Of a stretch of 64,000 nucleotides of DNA, positions 7,846-15,634 are shown one piece after another. The notes under the pieces were generated by a model. It was not told where the DNA came from. It was given only the letters and a program-made list of their open reading frames with translations, and did no database searches. Numbering within the stretch: position 1 is the stretch's first letter; each line of letters opens with the position of its first letter. A program made the translations under genes and the position numbers. This stretch comes from Rhodoferax mekongensis. GTDB lineage: Bacteria > Pseudomonadota > Gammaproteobacteria > Burkholderiales > Burkholderiaceae_C. The stretch lies in contig NZ_CP132507.1 in the NCBI RefSeq assembly GCF_032191775.1, forward strand, positions 707,001 through 771,000, read 5' to 3'.

Positions 7846-8325
7846 TCAAGCCTCGCTGCCCAGCCCATTCAGCTGCGCTTGCACGCTGTGAAGCATGCGG
7901 TTCAGTTGCGCGCTGTCTTCCGGGCTCAGGTGCCCCATCAGGTCTTGGGCCACTTGCGCTTCCAACGCGCTGAACCAGGCGCTGCGCGTTGCCCCCTCTG
8001 GTGTCAGGTACAGGCGCCAGACCCGGCGGTCGCGCTCGTCGGTGTTGCGGGTGAGCAGGCCGTGGTCTTCCAAGTCGCGGATCAGGCGCGCCATCTGGCC
8101 CTTGTCGCGGCCCAGCGCCTGCACCAGGGCTTGCTGTGGTGCACCGGGCTGCTGTTGACACAGGCACAGCGCGTGCATGTGCAAGGGCCCCAGGCCCGCC
8201 AAGGTGGTGTCCTGCATGCGCGCCTTGAGCAACTGCTGCGCCTGCCCGGAGATCGTCATCAGCGCCACAAAGCCGGAAACGGCGGGATCGTCCACAAGGC
8301 TGGAAGAGGAGTTGGAAGCGGCCAT
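7846..8325 (-). CDS. MarR family transcriptional regulator
   Basis: A 159-residue winged-helix repressor. The recognition part reads ALGRDKGQMARLIRDLEDHGLLTR and the wing DERDRRVWRLYLTPEG, both typical of MarR dimers that lose DNA when a small aromatic ligand binds. It is transcribed divergently from a DUF2798 membrane protein gene, and two identical-architecture palindromes lie in the shared promoter, so it very likely represses that gene and perhaps itself. Confidence 0.9.
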   Translation of the reverse strand: MAASNSSSSLVDDPAVSGFVALMTISGQAQQLLKARMQDTTLAGLGPLHMHALCLCQQQPGAPQQALVQALGRDKGQMARLIRDLEDHGLLTRNTDERDRRVWRLYLTPEGATRSAWFSALEAQVAQDLMGHLSPEDSAQLNRMLHSVQAQLNGLGSEA

Positions 8326-8336
8326 AGGATTGGATG

Positions 8337-8351
8337 GTTGACAAGTTCAAC
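8337..8351. promoter_or_regulatory. Candidate MarR operator 1 (GTTGA-N5-TCAAC)
   Basis: A 15-bp palindrome covering the -35 hexamer of the DUF2798 promoter and lying 12 bp upstream of the marR start. The same half-sites and spacing recur at 8368-8382. Confidence 0.65.
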
Positions 8352-8367
8352 CAATATTTTCTATAAT
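8338..8367 (+). promoter_or_regulatory. Consensus sigma-70 promoter for the DUF2798 gene
   Basis: Perfect TTGACA (8338-8343) and perfect TATAAT (8362-8367) are separated by 18 bp. This rules out the ATG at 8366, which lies inside the -10 box, and supports the ATG at 8396 as start. Confidence 0.8.
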
Positions 8368-8382
8368 GTTGATATTGTCAAC
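8368..8382. promoter_or_regulatory. Candidate MarR operator 2 (GTTGA-N5-TCAAC)
   Basis: A second 15-bp palindrome with the same half-sites begins right after the -10 box, covering the expected transcription start. Together with operator 1 it would block RNA polymerase on both sides; centre-to-centre distance is 31 bp, about three helical turns. Confidence 0.65.
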
Positions 8383-8395
8383 TATTAACAAATCC

Positions 8396-8851
8396 ATGCC
8401 AACACCCGTATTCAAAAAACTCTTCCCCGGCATCCTCATCCTGCCCGCCGTGGCCCTGTTGCTCAGCGCCTTCATGACTTGGGCCAACGCCCACGCCGGT
8501 ACGCCATTTCTGCCCACCTGGGCGCGCAACTTCGCCACCAGCATCGTCTTTCTGCCCGTGATCCTGATGGGCATGGTTCAGATCGAAATGTTGCTGGCCC
8601 GCATAGCTCCCCAGCTGCGGGGCAACATGCTCAAGCTGGTGGTGTCCCTGTTGGGCGCTATGTTCATTGAGAGCTTGTTGGCTGCAGTCATCGCCGTCAT
8701 CAGCAACCCGCTGGACGCCAGCTGGTTCGGCTTCTGGTGGCGCGCCTTCAGCCGCTCGCTGCCCGTCGGCCTGCTGGTGGGCCTGTTCATGGGCTTCTAC
8801 ATGAAGCCCAAAATCGAAGAGATGAAAGCCCGCGCTGCCGCAGCAGCCTGA
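8396..8851 (+). CDS. DUF2798 membrane protein
   Basis: A 151-residue protein with four membrane segments (GILILPAVALLLSAFM; NFATSIVFLPVILMGMVQI; MLKLVVSLLGAMFIESLLAAVIAVI; RSLPVGLLVGLFMGFYM) in two similar halves, as in the DUF2798 family of unknown function. The pairing with a divergent MarR gene suggests an inducible membrane protein responding to a small compound. The start at 8396 is fixed by the promoter that overlaps the earlier ATG. Confidence 0.83.
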   Translation: MPTPVFKKLFPGILILPAVALLLSAFMTWANAHAGTPFLPTWARNFATSIVFLPVILMGMVQIEMLLARIAPQLRGNMLKLVVSLLGAMFIESLLAAVIAVISNPLDASWFGFWWRAFSRSLPVGLLVGLFMGFYMKPKIEEMKARAAAAA

Positions 8852-8941
8852 CCGGCCGGGCTGCCGGCGCCAATACCCCCACGCTGCCCTCAGTCGTGTG
8901 AACTGCCCACAATACCGCGCAACACACACGAAGGAGCAAGC

Positions 8942-9643
8942 ATGGGAACCATGGTCACATTCACCCGCCCTGATGGCAAAACCGTACAGGGCTACCTGGC
9001 CGAACCAACAGCGTCACAGTCAACCAGCAACGCACCTGCCGTCGTTGTCATTCAGGAGTGGTGGGGCCTGAACGACCAGATCAAAGGCGTGGCCGACCGC
9101 CTGGCCACCGCCGGCTACCAAGCCCTGGTGCCTGACCTCTACCGCGGCAAAGCCACCGTCGAGGCAGAAGAAGCCCACCACCTCATGACCGGTCTGGACT
9201 TCGGCGACGCCGCCAGCCAGGACATACGCGGTGCGGTGCAGTTTCTCAAAGCCCGCGCATCCAAGGTCGGCCTCACCGGCTTTTGCATGGGCGGCGCGCT
9301 CACCCTGCTGGGTGCTACGCAAGCTCCTGAGCTGGATGCCGTAGCCGTCTGGTACGGCTGCCCGCCGCTGGACTACATCGACGCCAGCAAAATCAAAACG
9401 CCCCTGCTCGGCCACTGGGCCACGCAAGACGAGTTCTTCAAGATCGATGTGGTCGATGGCCTGGAAGCCAAGCTCACCGCCGCTGGCGTGGGCTACGAGT
9501 TCCATCGCTACCTGGCCCACCACGCCTTCGCCAACGAAACCGCCGTCGGCCCACACCGCACTCCTGCCACGCAGTACGACCCCGTGTGGGCCCAACAAGC
9601 GTGGGACCGTACCCTGCGCTTCTTCGGCAAGCACTTGGGCTGA
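8942..9643 (+). CDS. Dienelactone hydrolase family protein
   Basis: A 233-residue alpha/beta hydrolase. The nucleophile lies in GFCMGG (Cys, as in dienelactone hydrolase), the acid in WATQDEFF and the catalytic His in LAHHAFAN. VVVIQEWWGLNDQIKGVADRLA is the classic N-terminal segment. True dienelactone hydrolases open the lactone formed in chlorocatechol breakdown; isolated genes like this one often act on other lactones or esters. An upstream AAGGAGC before ATG 8942 is a good ribosome site. Confidence 0.9.
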   Translation: MGTMVTFTRPDGKTVQGYLAEPTASQSTSNAPAVVVIQEWWGLNDQIKGVADRLATAGYQALVPDLYRGKATVEAEEAHHLMTGLDFGDAASQDIRGAVQFLKARASKVGLTGFCMGGALTLLGATQAPELDAVAVWYGCPPLDYIDASKIKTPLLGHWATQDEFFKIDVVDGLEAKLTAAGVGYEFHRYLAHHAFANETAVGPHRTPATQYDPVWAQQAWDRTLRFFGKHLG

Positions 9644-9651
9644 ATCTCACG

Positions 9652-9671
9652 CAGGCCTCTGACAAGGCCTG
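9652..9671. terminator. Candidate bidirectional hairpin between convergent genes
   Basis: CAGGCCT (9652-9658) pairs perfectly with AGGCCTG (9665-9671) across a 6-base loop between the 3' ends of the hydrolase and MocR genes. There is no T run, so it may be a processing or roadblock hairpin rather than a strong terminator. Confidence 0.4.
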
Positions 9672-9694
9672 TGCGAGGCATGCCCTTAGTGGGC

Positions 9695-11146
9695 TTAGCT
9701 CTTCACCACCTTGGCCAGCTGCCCAACGAGCTCGGGCATCCGCTCCACCGGCACCTGCGCGTAGCCCAGCAAAAAGCCGCGCCAAGGCTGCACGCGTTGG
9801 CCCACAGCTTGGGGACTCAGGGCGGGGGCGACCACGCCCATTGAGAGGAGTTGCTTGCTCATGGCGGCGTCGTCCGCTTGGGGGTTGCGCAGGCGCAAGG
9901 CCAGGTGCATGCCGGCCGAGCCACCGTACACATCGGCCACGTCGCCCAGTTGCTGCTCCAGCGCGGCCACCAGCGCATCGCGCCGCTGGCGGTAGAGGCG
10001 GCGCATGCGCCGAAGGTGCAGGCTGAACTGCCCGCTCTGCATAAACTCGGCCAGCGCCAGTTGGTCCGCCGCGCGCCCGCGTGGCGCAGTGCGGGCCAAA
10101 AGGGCACTCAGTGGCTCCACCAGCGCAGCCGGCACCACCACAAAGCCCAGCCGCAACGCCGGGAACATGGTCTTGCTGAAGGTACCCAGGTAGAGCACCG
10201 GCGCATCCACCTCCAGGCCCTGCATGCACGAGAGCGGCGGCCCGTCATGGCGGAACTCGCTGTCGTAATCGTCTTCAATGATCAGCGCCTGCGCAGCCCG
10301 CGCGTTGGCTATCAGGTCCAACCGCCGCTGCAAGCTCAGTACGCTGCCCGTGGGGTACTGGTGCGAGGGCGTCACGTAAATCAGTTTGGGCGGGTGGCGC
10401 TGCCAGTCGGCGGCAGTGGGTGCCATGCCCTCGCCATCCACCACGATGCCTACCGGCCTGAGCTGCGCAGCCTTGAAGGCGGCCAACGCGCCCAGGTAGC
10501 CGGGGCTCTCTATCCACACCTTGTCGCCCGCATCGGCAAAGGCCTGGGCGCACAGGTCCAGGCTGTTTTGTGTGCCATCGGTAATGAACACCTGGCTCGC
10601 ATCCAGCCGCGCGCCACGGGCCACACGCAGGTGGTTGGCAATGGCCTCGCGCAGCGCAGGCTCGCCGGTGTGGGGCGCGTAGTTCAGTTGCTCGGTGCGC
10701 AGGCTCTTCCAGGCGCGGTCCAGCAGGCGCCGCCACAGAGTGGCCGGAAATTCCTTGAGTGCGGGCACGCCGGGTGCAAAGGCAGCCGGCGTCTCCGGTG
10801 CATCGCGCGTGGGCACAGCCAGAGCGCGGCGCGACAGGCCCACGCGCAGCGGCGTGGCCGCAGGCGCAGGCAGGGCAGTTCGGGCAGCGGCACCAGCCAC
10901 CACGGTGCCACGCCGGTCGGGCAGCACAAAGCCCTCAGTAGCCAGCTGGTCGTAGGCGTAGAGCACGGTGTTGCGCGACACTCCCAGGTCGTGGGCCAAC
11001 GTGCGCGTGGCCGGCAAGCGCGCGCCGCTACCCAACGTACCGCTGCGGATGGCACTGCGCAAACACTCGTGCAACTGCCGCTGGCGCGACCAGCGGGCAT
11101 GCGCCGGCACAGCGGTGTAGGTGGAGAACAGCAGTTGGTAGTCCAC
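9695..11146 (-). CDS. MocR/PdxR-type GntR regulator with aminotransferase domain
   Basis: About 483 residues: an N-terminal GntR winged helix (LRSAIRSGTLGSGARLPATRTLAHDLGVSRNTVLYAYDQLATEGF) and a C-terminal fold-type I aminotransferase-like domain with the PLP lysine in YLGTFSKTMFPALRLGF. Members bind pyridoxal phosphate as effector. It is divergent from a PPOX-type flavoprotein gene, its likely target. The GTG at 11146 (starting VDYQLLFSTY) was chosen because AGAAGGG lies 6 bases upstream and MocR proteins usually start this way; a TTG at 11173 is the alternative. Confidence 0.9.
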   Translation of the reverse strand: MDYQLLFSTYTAVPAHARWSRQRQLHECLRSAIRSGTLGSGARLPATRTLAHDLGVSRNTVLYAYDQLATEGFVLPDRRGTVVAGAAARTALPAPAATPLRVGLSRRALAVPTRDAPETPAAFAPGVPALKEFPATLWRRLLDRAWKSLRTEQLNYAPHTGEPALREAIANHLRVARGARLDASQVFITDGTQNSLDLCAQAFADAGDKVWIESPGYLGALAAFKAAQLRPVGIVVDGEGMAPTAADWQRHPPKLIYVTPSHQYPTGSVLSLQRRLDLIANARAAQALIIEDDYDSEFRHDGPPLSCMQGLEVDAPVLYLGTFSKTMFPALRLGFVVVPAALVEPLSALLARTAPRGRAADQLALAEFMQSGQFSLHLRRMRRLYRQRRDALVAALEQQLGDVADVYGGSAGMHLALRLRNPQADDAAMSKQLLSMGVVAPALSPQAVGQRVQPWRGFLLGYAQVPVERMPELVGQLAKVVKS

Positions 11147-11165
11147 AGCAGGCCCTTCTATTTGT

Positions 11166-11216
11166 GGCACCAAAAAATAGTGCGGTTGTGGATCTTAATT
11201 TGGAACCATAAAAAAT
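11166..11216. promoter_or_regulatory. Direct repeats, candidate MocR binding sites
   Basis: GGCACCAAAAAATA (11166-11179) and GGAACCATAAAAAAT (11202-11216) are near-identical and 36 bp apart in the MocR-PPOX intergenic region. MocR regulators commonly bind two direct repeats. The A-rich halves give the region its low GC. Confidence 0.45.
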
Positions 11217-11258
11217 CTACATTGCGTCCACCAATTGCTCACTATCAACCAACACAGC

Positions 11259-11909
11259 ATGACCGCACCCACCCACCTGCCCGCCCCACCCAGCGACCGC
11301 ACCCGCATCCGCCGCATTGCCGAAAACGCTGATTACCACCGAAGCACCCTGCACGCCGTGCTGGACGCAGCCTATGTGTGCCAAATCGCGTTTGTGGACG
11401 ACAAGGGCACCCACTGCATCCCCACCGCCTGCTGGCGCGAGGGCGAGCACCTCTACATCCACGGCTCCAACGGCGGGCGGCTCATCAAGCTGCTGGCCAA
11501 GGGCACGCAAGCCTGCGTGACGGTGACACATATCGACGGCCTGGTGCTCGCGCGCTCGGCGTTCAACCATTCGATGAACTACCGCTCGGCCATGGTGTAC
11601 GGCCAGTTTGAAAAGGTGAACGACAAGGCCTCCGCGCTGGACACCTTCATGCGCCACCTGGCCCCCGGCCGCGAGCAGCAAGCACGCCCCGGCAGCGCCA
11701 AAGAGCTGGCCGCCACCACGGTGATGCGTATCAGCCTAGAAGAGGCAGCCTGCAAAGTGCGCAGCGGTGGCCCGAATGACGACGCTGAAGATATGAACCT
11801 GCCGGTGTGGGCCGGCGTGCTGCCCATGCGCAGCCAACGCATGGCGCCGGTGCCCGACGCGCTGAGCAGCGCGCCCGCACCGGACTACGTGCAACACTGG
11901 GCAAACTAG
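11259..11909 (+). CDS. Pyridoxamine 5'-phosphate oxidase-like flavoprotein
   Basis: A 216-residue protein of the PPOX split-barrel class resembling the NimA/COG3467 group that binds FMN. The segments VLDAAYVCQIAFVDDKG, CIPTACWREGEHLYIHGS and FNHSMNYRSAMVYGQFEKV are conserved in that group. It is divergent from a MocR regulator, a pairing seen where PLP or a related vitamer is the signal, but whether it oxidises a B6 vitamer is not shown. The ATG at 11259 was preferred over a TTG at 11235. Confidence 0.83.
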   Translation: MTAPTHLPAPPSDRTRIRRIAENADYHRSTLHAVLDAAYVCQIAFVDDKGTHCIPTACWREGEHLYIHGSNGGRLIKLLAKGTQACVTVTHIDGLVLARSAFNHSMNYRSAMVYGQFEKVNDKASALDTFMRHLAPGREQQARPGSAKELAATTVMRISLEEAACKVRSGGPNDDAEDMNLPVWAGVLPMRSQRMAPVPDALSSAPAPDYVQHWAN

Positions 11910-11926
11910 ACTTTAGGAGCCAAATA

Positions 11927-11971
11927 GGCTGCTAGCGCACGTGGAATATGCGCCAGCAGCTACAAAAACAG
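11927..11971 (+). repeat. Dispersed palindromic repeat, copy R3
   Basis: GGCTGCTAGCGCACGTGG, then AATATGCGCCAGCAGC and tail TACAAAAACAG. It lies between the convergent PPOX and VOC genes, 18 bp after the PPOX stop, and fills most of the gap. Confidence 0.87.
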
Positions 11972-11977
11972 TCGCGT

Positions 11978-12373
11978 TTACACCTTGGGCGGGCGGTACA
12001 AGGCGCAGAGCTTGTGGCCGTCCGGGTCGCGCAGGTAGGCCAGGTAGAGCTTGCCGACCGAGCCCTCGCGCCAGCCGGGCGGGTCTTCGCAGGTGGTGCC
12101 GCCGTTGGCAATGCCTGCAGCGTGAAACGCATCGGCTTGCTCGGGGGACGCCATGGTGAAGCCAATGGTGCCACCGTTGGCGGCGGTGGCTGGTTGGCCA
12201 TTCAGTGGCTGGGTAATGCCGAAGCTGCCGGTGGGCGTGCGGTAGAAGTAGCGGTCCACCACGCCGTTGTTGTTGTGGATGCCGGGCTTGATGCCCAAGG
12301 TGCCCAAGACGGCGTCGTAAAAGCGCTTGGATGCATCGATGTCGTTCACACCGACCATGACATGACTGAACAT
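11978..12373 (-). CDS. VOC (glyoxalase-like) superfamily protein
   Basis: A 131-residue protein with the paired beta-alpha-beta-beta-beta fold of glyoxalase/bleomycin-resistance proteins: it starts MFSHVMVGVNDIDASKRFYDAVLG and ends LAYLRDPDGHKLCALYRP. The His in SHVMVG and the acidic and His positions near the end could bind a metal. Substrate unknown. The stop lies 6 bp from repeat R3. Confidence 0.87.
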   Translation of the reverse strand: MFSHVMVGVNDIDASKRFYDAVLGTLGIKPGIHNNNGVVDRYFYRTPTGSFGITQPLNGQPATAANGGTIGFTMASPEQADAFHAAGIANGGTTCEDPPGWREGSVGKLYLAYLRDPDGHKLCALYRPPKV

Positions 12374-12428
12374 GGGGACTCCTCGTTGTTAGAGCCGCCA
12401 TGGTAGATCGCCAGGGCAGGCGCGCTTG

Positions 12429-13328
12429 TCAATTCAGCGACGGATCGCTGCGCAGTCGCTCAACAGCCAAGTCGATAAAAGCCCGCACCCGCTGTGCGGC
12501 TTGTCGCCCCTCGCGGTGCACCACATGGATGGGGACCGGTTCGGGCTCATAGTCAGCCAGCACGGTTTTGAGCTTGCGCGCACGCAAGTCCTCCGCGACC
12601 TGGTACGACAGCCTGCGCGTCAGCCCGAATCCATCCACCACCGCAGCAATGGCGGAGTCGTTGGTGGTAGTGCTCATGCGCGGCTGAAGGCGAATGGAGA
12701 GCGGAGCCCCGTCTTGCAGAAAACGCCACTCCAGATGGGGCGCCAGACTGCTGGTGGAGACGATGGCGTGCCGGTGCAAATCATCCGGAGTGAGCGGAAT
12801 GCCGTGTTCCTTGAGGTATGCCGGTGACGCACACACCACCCGACGCACCTGGCCCACGCGAATGGCCTGCATGCTGGAGTCTGGCAACTCGCCGATGCGG
12901 ATGGCCACGTCCAGCCCTTCGTCCACCATGTTCACCACACGGTCCAGGAACATGCAGGACGCGTTCACCTCCGGATAGCGCTCCAAGTATTCACGCACGA
13001 TGGGCGTCACAAACTTGCATCCGAACAACACCGGTGCAGTGATGGTCAGCCGCCCCCGCGGCGCGCGGTGCTGGCCGGTGACGGAATCGTCCGCCTCCGC
13101 CATTTCCGCCAGGATGCGCCGGCAGTCCTGCACATAGCGTTCGCCCGCATCCGTCACCCGCACTGTTCGGGTAGTGCGCGTCAGCAGGCGCAAGCCCAGG
13201 TGGGCTTCCAGCTCGTTCACCGCCCGCGTGACGGCAGGCGGCGAAATGGCCAGTTTGCGCGCTGCCCCGGCAAAGCCTTGGGCGTCCACCACGGCCACCA
13301 GCACATTCATCAGGTGAAAGCGGTCCAT
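12429..13328 (-). CDS. LysR family transcriptional regulator
   Basis: A 299-residue LysR protein. The N-terminal helix-turn-helix reads GFAGAARKLAISPPAVTRAVNELEAHLGLRLL, followed by the effector domain from about residue 90. It is divergent from the decarboxylase-DUF1348-PPOX operon and is its probable regulator. A palindrome matching the LysR T-N11-A rule lies 5 bp upstream of its start. Confidence 0.92.
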   Translation of the reverse strand: MDRFHLMNVLVAVVDAQGFAGAARKLAISPPAVTRAVNELEAHLGLRLLTRTTRTVRVTDAGERYVQDCRRILAEMAEADDSVTGQHRAPRGRLTITAPVLFGCKFVTPIVREYLERYPEVNASCMFLDRVVNMVDEGLDVAIRIGELPDSSMQAIRVGQVRRVVCASPAYLKEHGIPLTPDDLHRHAIVSTSSLAPHLEWRFLQDGAPLSIRLQPRMSTTTNDSAIAAVVDGFGLTRRLSYQVAEDLRARKLKTVLADYEPEPVPIHVVHREGRQAAQRVRAFIDLAVERLRSDPSLN

Positions 13329-13332
13329 ATTG

Positions 13333-13347
13333 TTCCAGTTAGTGGAA
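13333..13347. promoter_or_regulatory. Candidate LysR operator TTCCA-N5-TGGAA
   Basis: A perfect 15-bp inverted repeat immediately upstream of the LysR start and about 130 bp from the divergent operon. It contains the T-N11-A core expected of LysR sites, so autoregulation is likely. Confidence 0.5.
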
Positions 13348-13478
13348 GAGTGAATTCAACATCAAGCGGATTCTATTTCTTTGGCAGTCTAAATACAGTT
13401 CATCCATTCGCTGACCACTGCGTGTTTGCAGCGCAGCGAAGCCGGGCGATCTGCCCTTAACCCTTGAAGGAAAACACC

Positions 13479-14027
13479 ATGTCCCGTATCAGCATCCCCA
13501 CCGTCGAACAATCTGTCGAAGCTTCCAAGCCCCTGCTGGCTGCTGTGCACAAGTCCCTCGGTGTCACGCCCAACCTGATGAAGCTCGTGGGCCACAGCCC
13601 CGCCGCGCTGGAGGGCTACTTGTCTCTCAATGGCGCGGTAGGCAAAGGCAAGCTGACAGCACAGCTGCGTGAACGCATTGCGCTCGCCGTGGCTGAATTC
13701 AACGGCTGTGACTACTGCCTCTCTGCGCACGACTACCTGGGTGCCAACGTCGCCAAACTCAGCCGTGCCGAGCTCAATGCCGCCCGCGACGGCCACTCCG
13801 AAGACGCCCAGGTGGAAGCCGCCCTGCGCTTCGCACTGCAAGTGGCCCAAGCCCGAGGCCGCGTGTCTGACGCCCAGTTGGCTGCCGTGCGTTTGGCTGG
13901 CTTTGACGAAGCCGCCATCATCGAGATCGTGGTCAATGTGTCACTCAACGTGCTGACCAACTACGTCAACAACGTGGCCGAGACGGACATCGACTTCCCG
14001 CAAGTCCATGCCAAGCTGGCTGCCTGA
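13479..14027 (+). CDS. Carboxymuconolactone decarboxylase / AhpD-like protein
   Basis: A 182-residue all-helical protein with the motif [12 protein letters not shown], the CxxC plus downstream His that gives AhpD-type proteins peroxidase activity. The surrounding sequence resembles the uncharacterised peroxidase-related branch rather than true PcaC. SD GAAGGA precedes ATG 13479. It is the first gene of a three-gene unit (with DUF1348 and PPOX proteins) divergent from LysR, suggesting an oxidative or electrophile response. Confidence 0.88.
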   Translation: MSRISIPTVEQSVEASKPLLAAVHKSLGVTPNLMKLVGHSPAALEGYLSLNGAVGKGKLTAQLRERIALAVAEFNGCDYCLSAHDYLGANVAKLSRAELNAARDGHSEDAQVEAALRFALQVAQARGRVSDAQLAAVRLAGFDEAAIIEIVVNVSLNVLTNYVNNVAETDIDFPQVHAKLAA

Positions 14028-14050
14028 TAGCGCAAAGAACGGAGGTACCC

Positions 14051-14530
14051 ATGTCCACTCCCGAAACACCCCGGCCACCGCTGCCTCCGTTCGATGCCGA
14101 GTCCGCGGCTCTCAAAGTCCGGCTCGCTGAAGACGGCTGGAACAGCCAGGACCCCGCGCGCGTGGCGCTGGCCTACACGCCTGACAGCGTGTGGCGCAAC
14201 CGCAGCGAATTTCTACAGGGCCGCGAACAGATCACCGCTTTTCTGACCCTCAAATGGCGCCGCGAGTTGGACTACCGCCTAGTCAAAGAGTTGTGGGCTT
14301 TTGCGGGCAACCGCATCGCTGTGCGCTTTGCCTACGAATGGCACGACGCACAAGGTCAGTGGTTCCGCAGCTACGGCAACGAAAACTGGGAATTCAACCC
14401 GCAAGGCCTGATGCAACGCCGCATTGCCAGCATCAATGACCTGCCCATTGCCGAGGCTGACCGCAAGCTCCGCTGGAGCGGCGCGCGCCGGCCGGATGAC
14501 TACCCCTCGCTCAGCGAGCTTGGCCTGTAA
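14051..14530 (+). CDS. DUF1348 / SnoaL-like (NTF2 fold) protein
   Basis: A 159-residue protein of the DUF1348 family: [40 protein letters not shown] and the Trp-rich end. The fold is NTF2/SnoaL-like; the function is unknown. GGAGG lies 7 bases before the ATG, and the gene is 23 bp from the preceding decarboxylase gene, so the two are cotranscribed. Confidence 0.87.
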   Translation: MSTPETPRPPLPPFDAESAALKVRLAEDGWNSQDPARVALAYTPDSVWRNRSEFLQGREQITAFLTLKWRRELDYRLVKELWAFAGNRIAVRFAYEWHDAQGQWFRSYGNENWEFNPQGLMQRRIASINDLPIAEADRKLRWSGARRPDDYPSLSELGL

Positions 14531-14539
14531 GGAGCCCCC

Positions 14540-15163
14540 ATGTCCGCCAACCGCACCTACATCAGTGACGTTGCCTTTACCCCCGCGGTCAAAGCCATCC
14601 AGGCCCGCAAAGGCTCCCGCCACGGCTATGCCCGCATGGAGCAAGCGGGTGGCTGGCAGGCCACCATCAGCGATGAACTGGCCGACTTTATTGCCGCGCA
14701 AACCAGCGTCTTTCTGGCAACCGTGAACGCCCAAGGCCAGCCCTACATCCAACACCGGGGTGGCCCGGCGGGTTTTCTCAAAGTGCTGGACGCGCACACC
14801 ATCGCGTTTGTGGACTTTGCCGGCAACAAGCAATACATCAGCAGTGGCAATCTGTCAGAGAACCCCAAGGCGCATCTGTTTTTGATGGACTACGCCCACC
14901 GCCAGCGCATCAAGATCTGGGGCGAGGCGCGGGTGGTGGAGGGTGACGACGCACTCATAGCCCGCCTCATGCCCGAAGGCTACGCGGCGCGGCCCGAGCA
15001 AGTCATCCTCTTTACCGTAGCCGCGTGGGATTCCAACTGCCCGCAGCACATTCCGGTGCGCTTTGAGGCAGCCGACGTTGCCGCCGCGCTGGACGCCCGC
15101 GATGCGCGCATCAAGGCATTGGAGCTGGAAGTGCAAACTTTGCGCGCGAGGGAAGCGGGGTAA
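14540..15163 (+). CDS. Pyridoxamine 5'-phosphate oxidase family protein
   Basis: A 207-residue split-barrel flavoprotein. SVFLATVNAQGQPYIQHRGGPAGFLKVLD and the LFLMDYAHRQRIKIWGEAR segment are typical of PPOX-class proteins that bind FMN. A C-terminal charged helix (DARDARIKALELEVQTLRA) looks like a short coiled coil. It begins 10 bp after the DUF1348 gene with AAGGAG before its ATG, closing the LysR-linked operon. Confidence 0.85.
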   Translation: MSANRTYISDVAFTPAVKAIQARKGSRHGYARMEQAGGWQATISDELADFIAAQTSVFLATVNAQGQPYIQHRGGPAGFLKVLDAHTIAFVDFAGNKQYISSGNLSENPKAHLFLMDYAHRQRIKIWGEARVVEGDDALIARLMPEGYAARPEQVILFTVAAWDSNCPQHIPVRFEAADVAAALDARDARIKALELEVQTLRAREAG

Positions 15164-15213
15164 AGGGCTAAGCGGGGGTAAGCGCGCGGTGTGCCTGCAT
15201 CTGCCGGATGAGC

Positions 15214-15507
15214 TCACTCCGCCACCCGCTTCTTGGCGGTAATGAAATACAGCAGTGGCCCAAACGAACCTACCGCCAGGCTGAACACCGCCCACGGCAC
15301 AAAGGGGCGGCCGTTGGCTTGTGCATCGCGCTTCATGAACACAAGCAGCAGGCACATGGTGATCACCAGGTCGGCAAATATCTGCCAGCTGGCCGGGTCG
15401 CGTGTGTAAAACGCCAGCCACGCGAACAGCCCGCCGTAGTGCATCAGCGTGTAGCCGGTCAGGGCAGCAAACACAACGAGTACGAAGATCAACAAAGCCT
15501 TGTTCAT
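15214..15507 (-). CDS. DUF2834 membrane protein
   Basis: A 97-residue protein with three membrane segments; the start ALLIFVLVVFAALTGYTLMHYGG and the central WQIFADLVITMCLLLVFMKRDA are typical of DUF2834, a family of unknown function. It is divergent from an XRE regulator with a palindrome between them. Confidence 0.8.
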   Translation of the reverse strand: MNKALLIFVLVVFAALTGYTLMHYGGLFAWLAFYTRDPASWQIFADLVITMCLLLVFMKRDAQANGRPFVPWAVFSLAVGSFGPLLYFITAKKRVAE

Positions 15508-15580
15508 GAGATTTCCTTGTGGGTCATGGTGTCAGCAACCATTGCAGACGGGGCCAAGTTTGCGCAGCGCCCTGCATGCG

Positions 15581-15605
15581 CGCAATTACGTCGCAGGTAA
15601 TTGCG
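15581..15605. promoter_or_regulatory. Candidate XRE operator (9-bp inverted repeat)
   Basis: CGCAATTAC (15581-15589) and GTAATTGCG (15597-15605) form a perfect inverted repeat with a 7-bp spacer, 29 bp before the XRE start and 74 bp before the divergent DUF2834 gene. Confidence 0.6.
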
Positions 15606-15634
15606 AAAGCGCAGCGCTGTGATTCAATGCCCGC

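Noticed and set aside
8366-8395. Upstream ATG start for the DUF2798 protein
   Set aside because: The ATG lies inside the TATAAT box, so it cannot be in the transcript.
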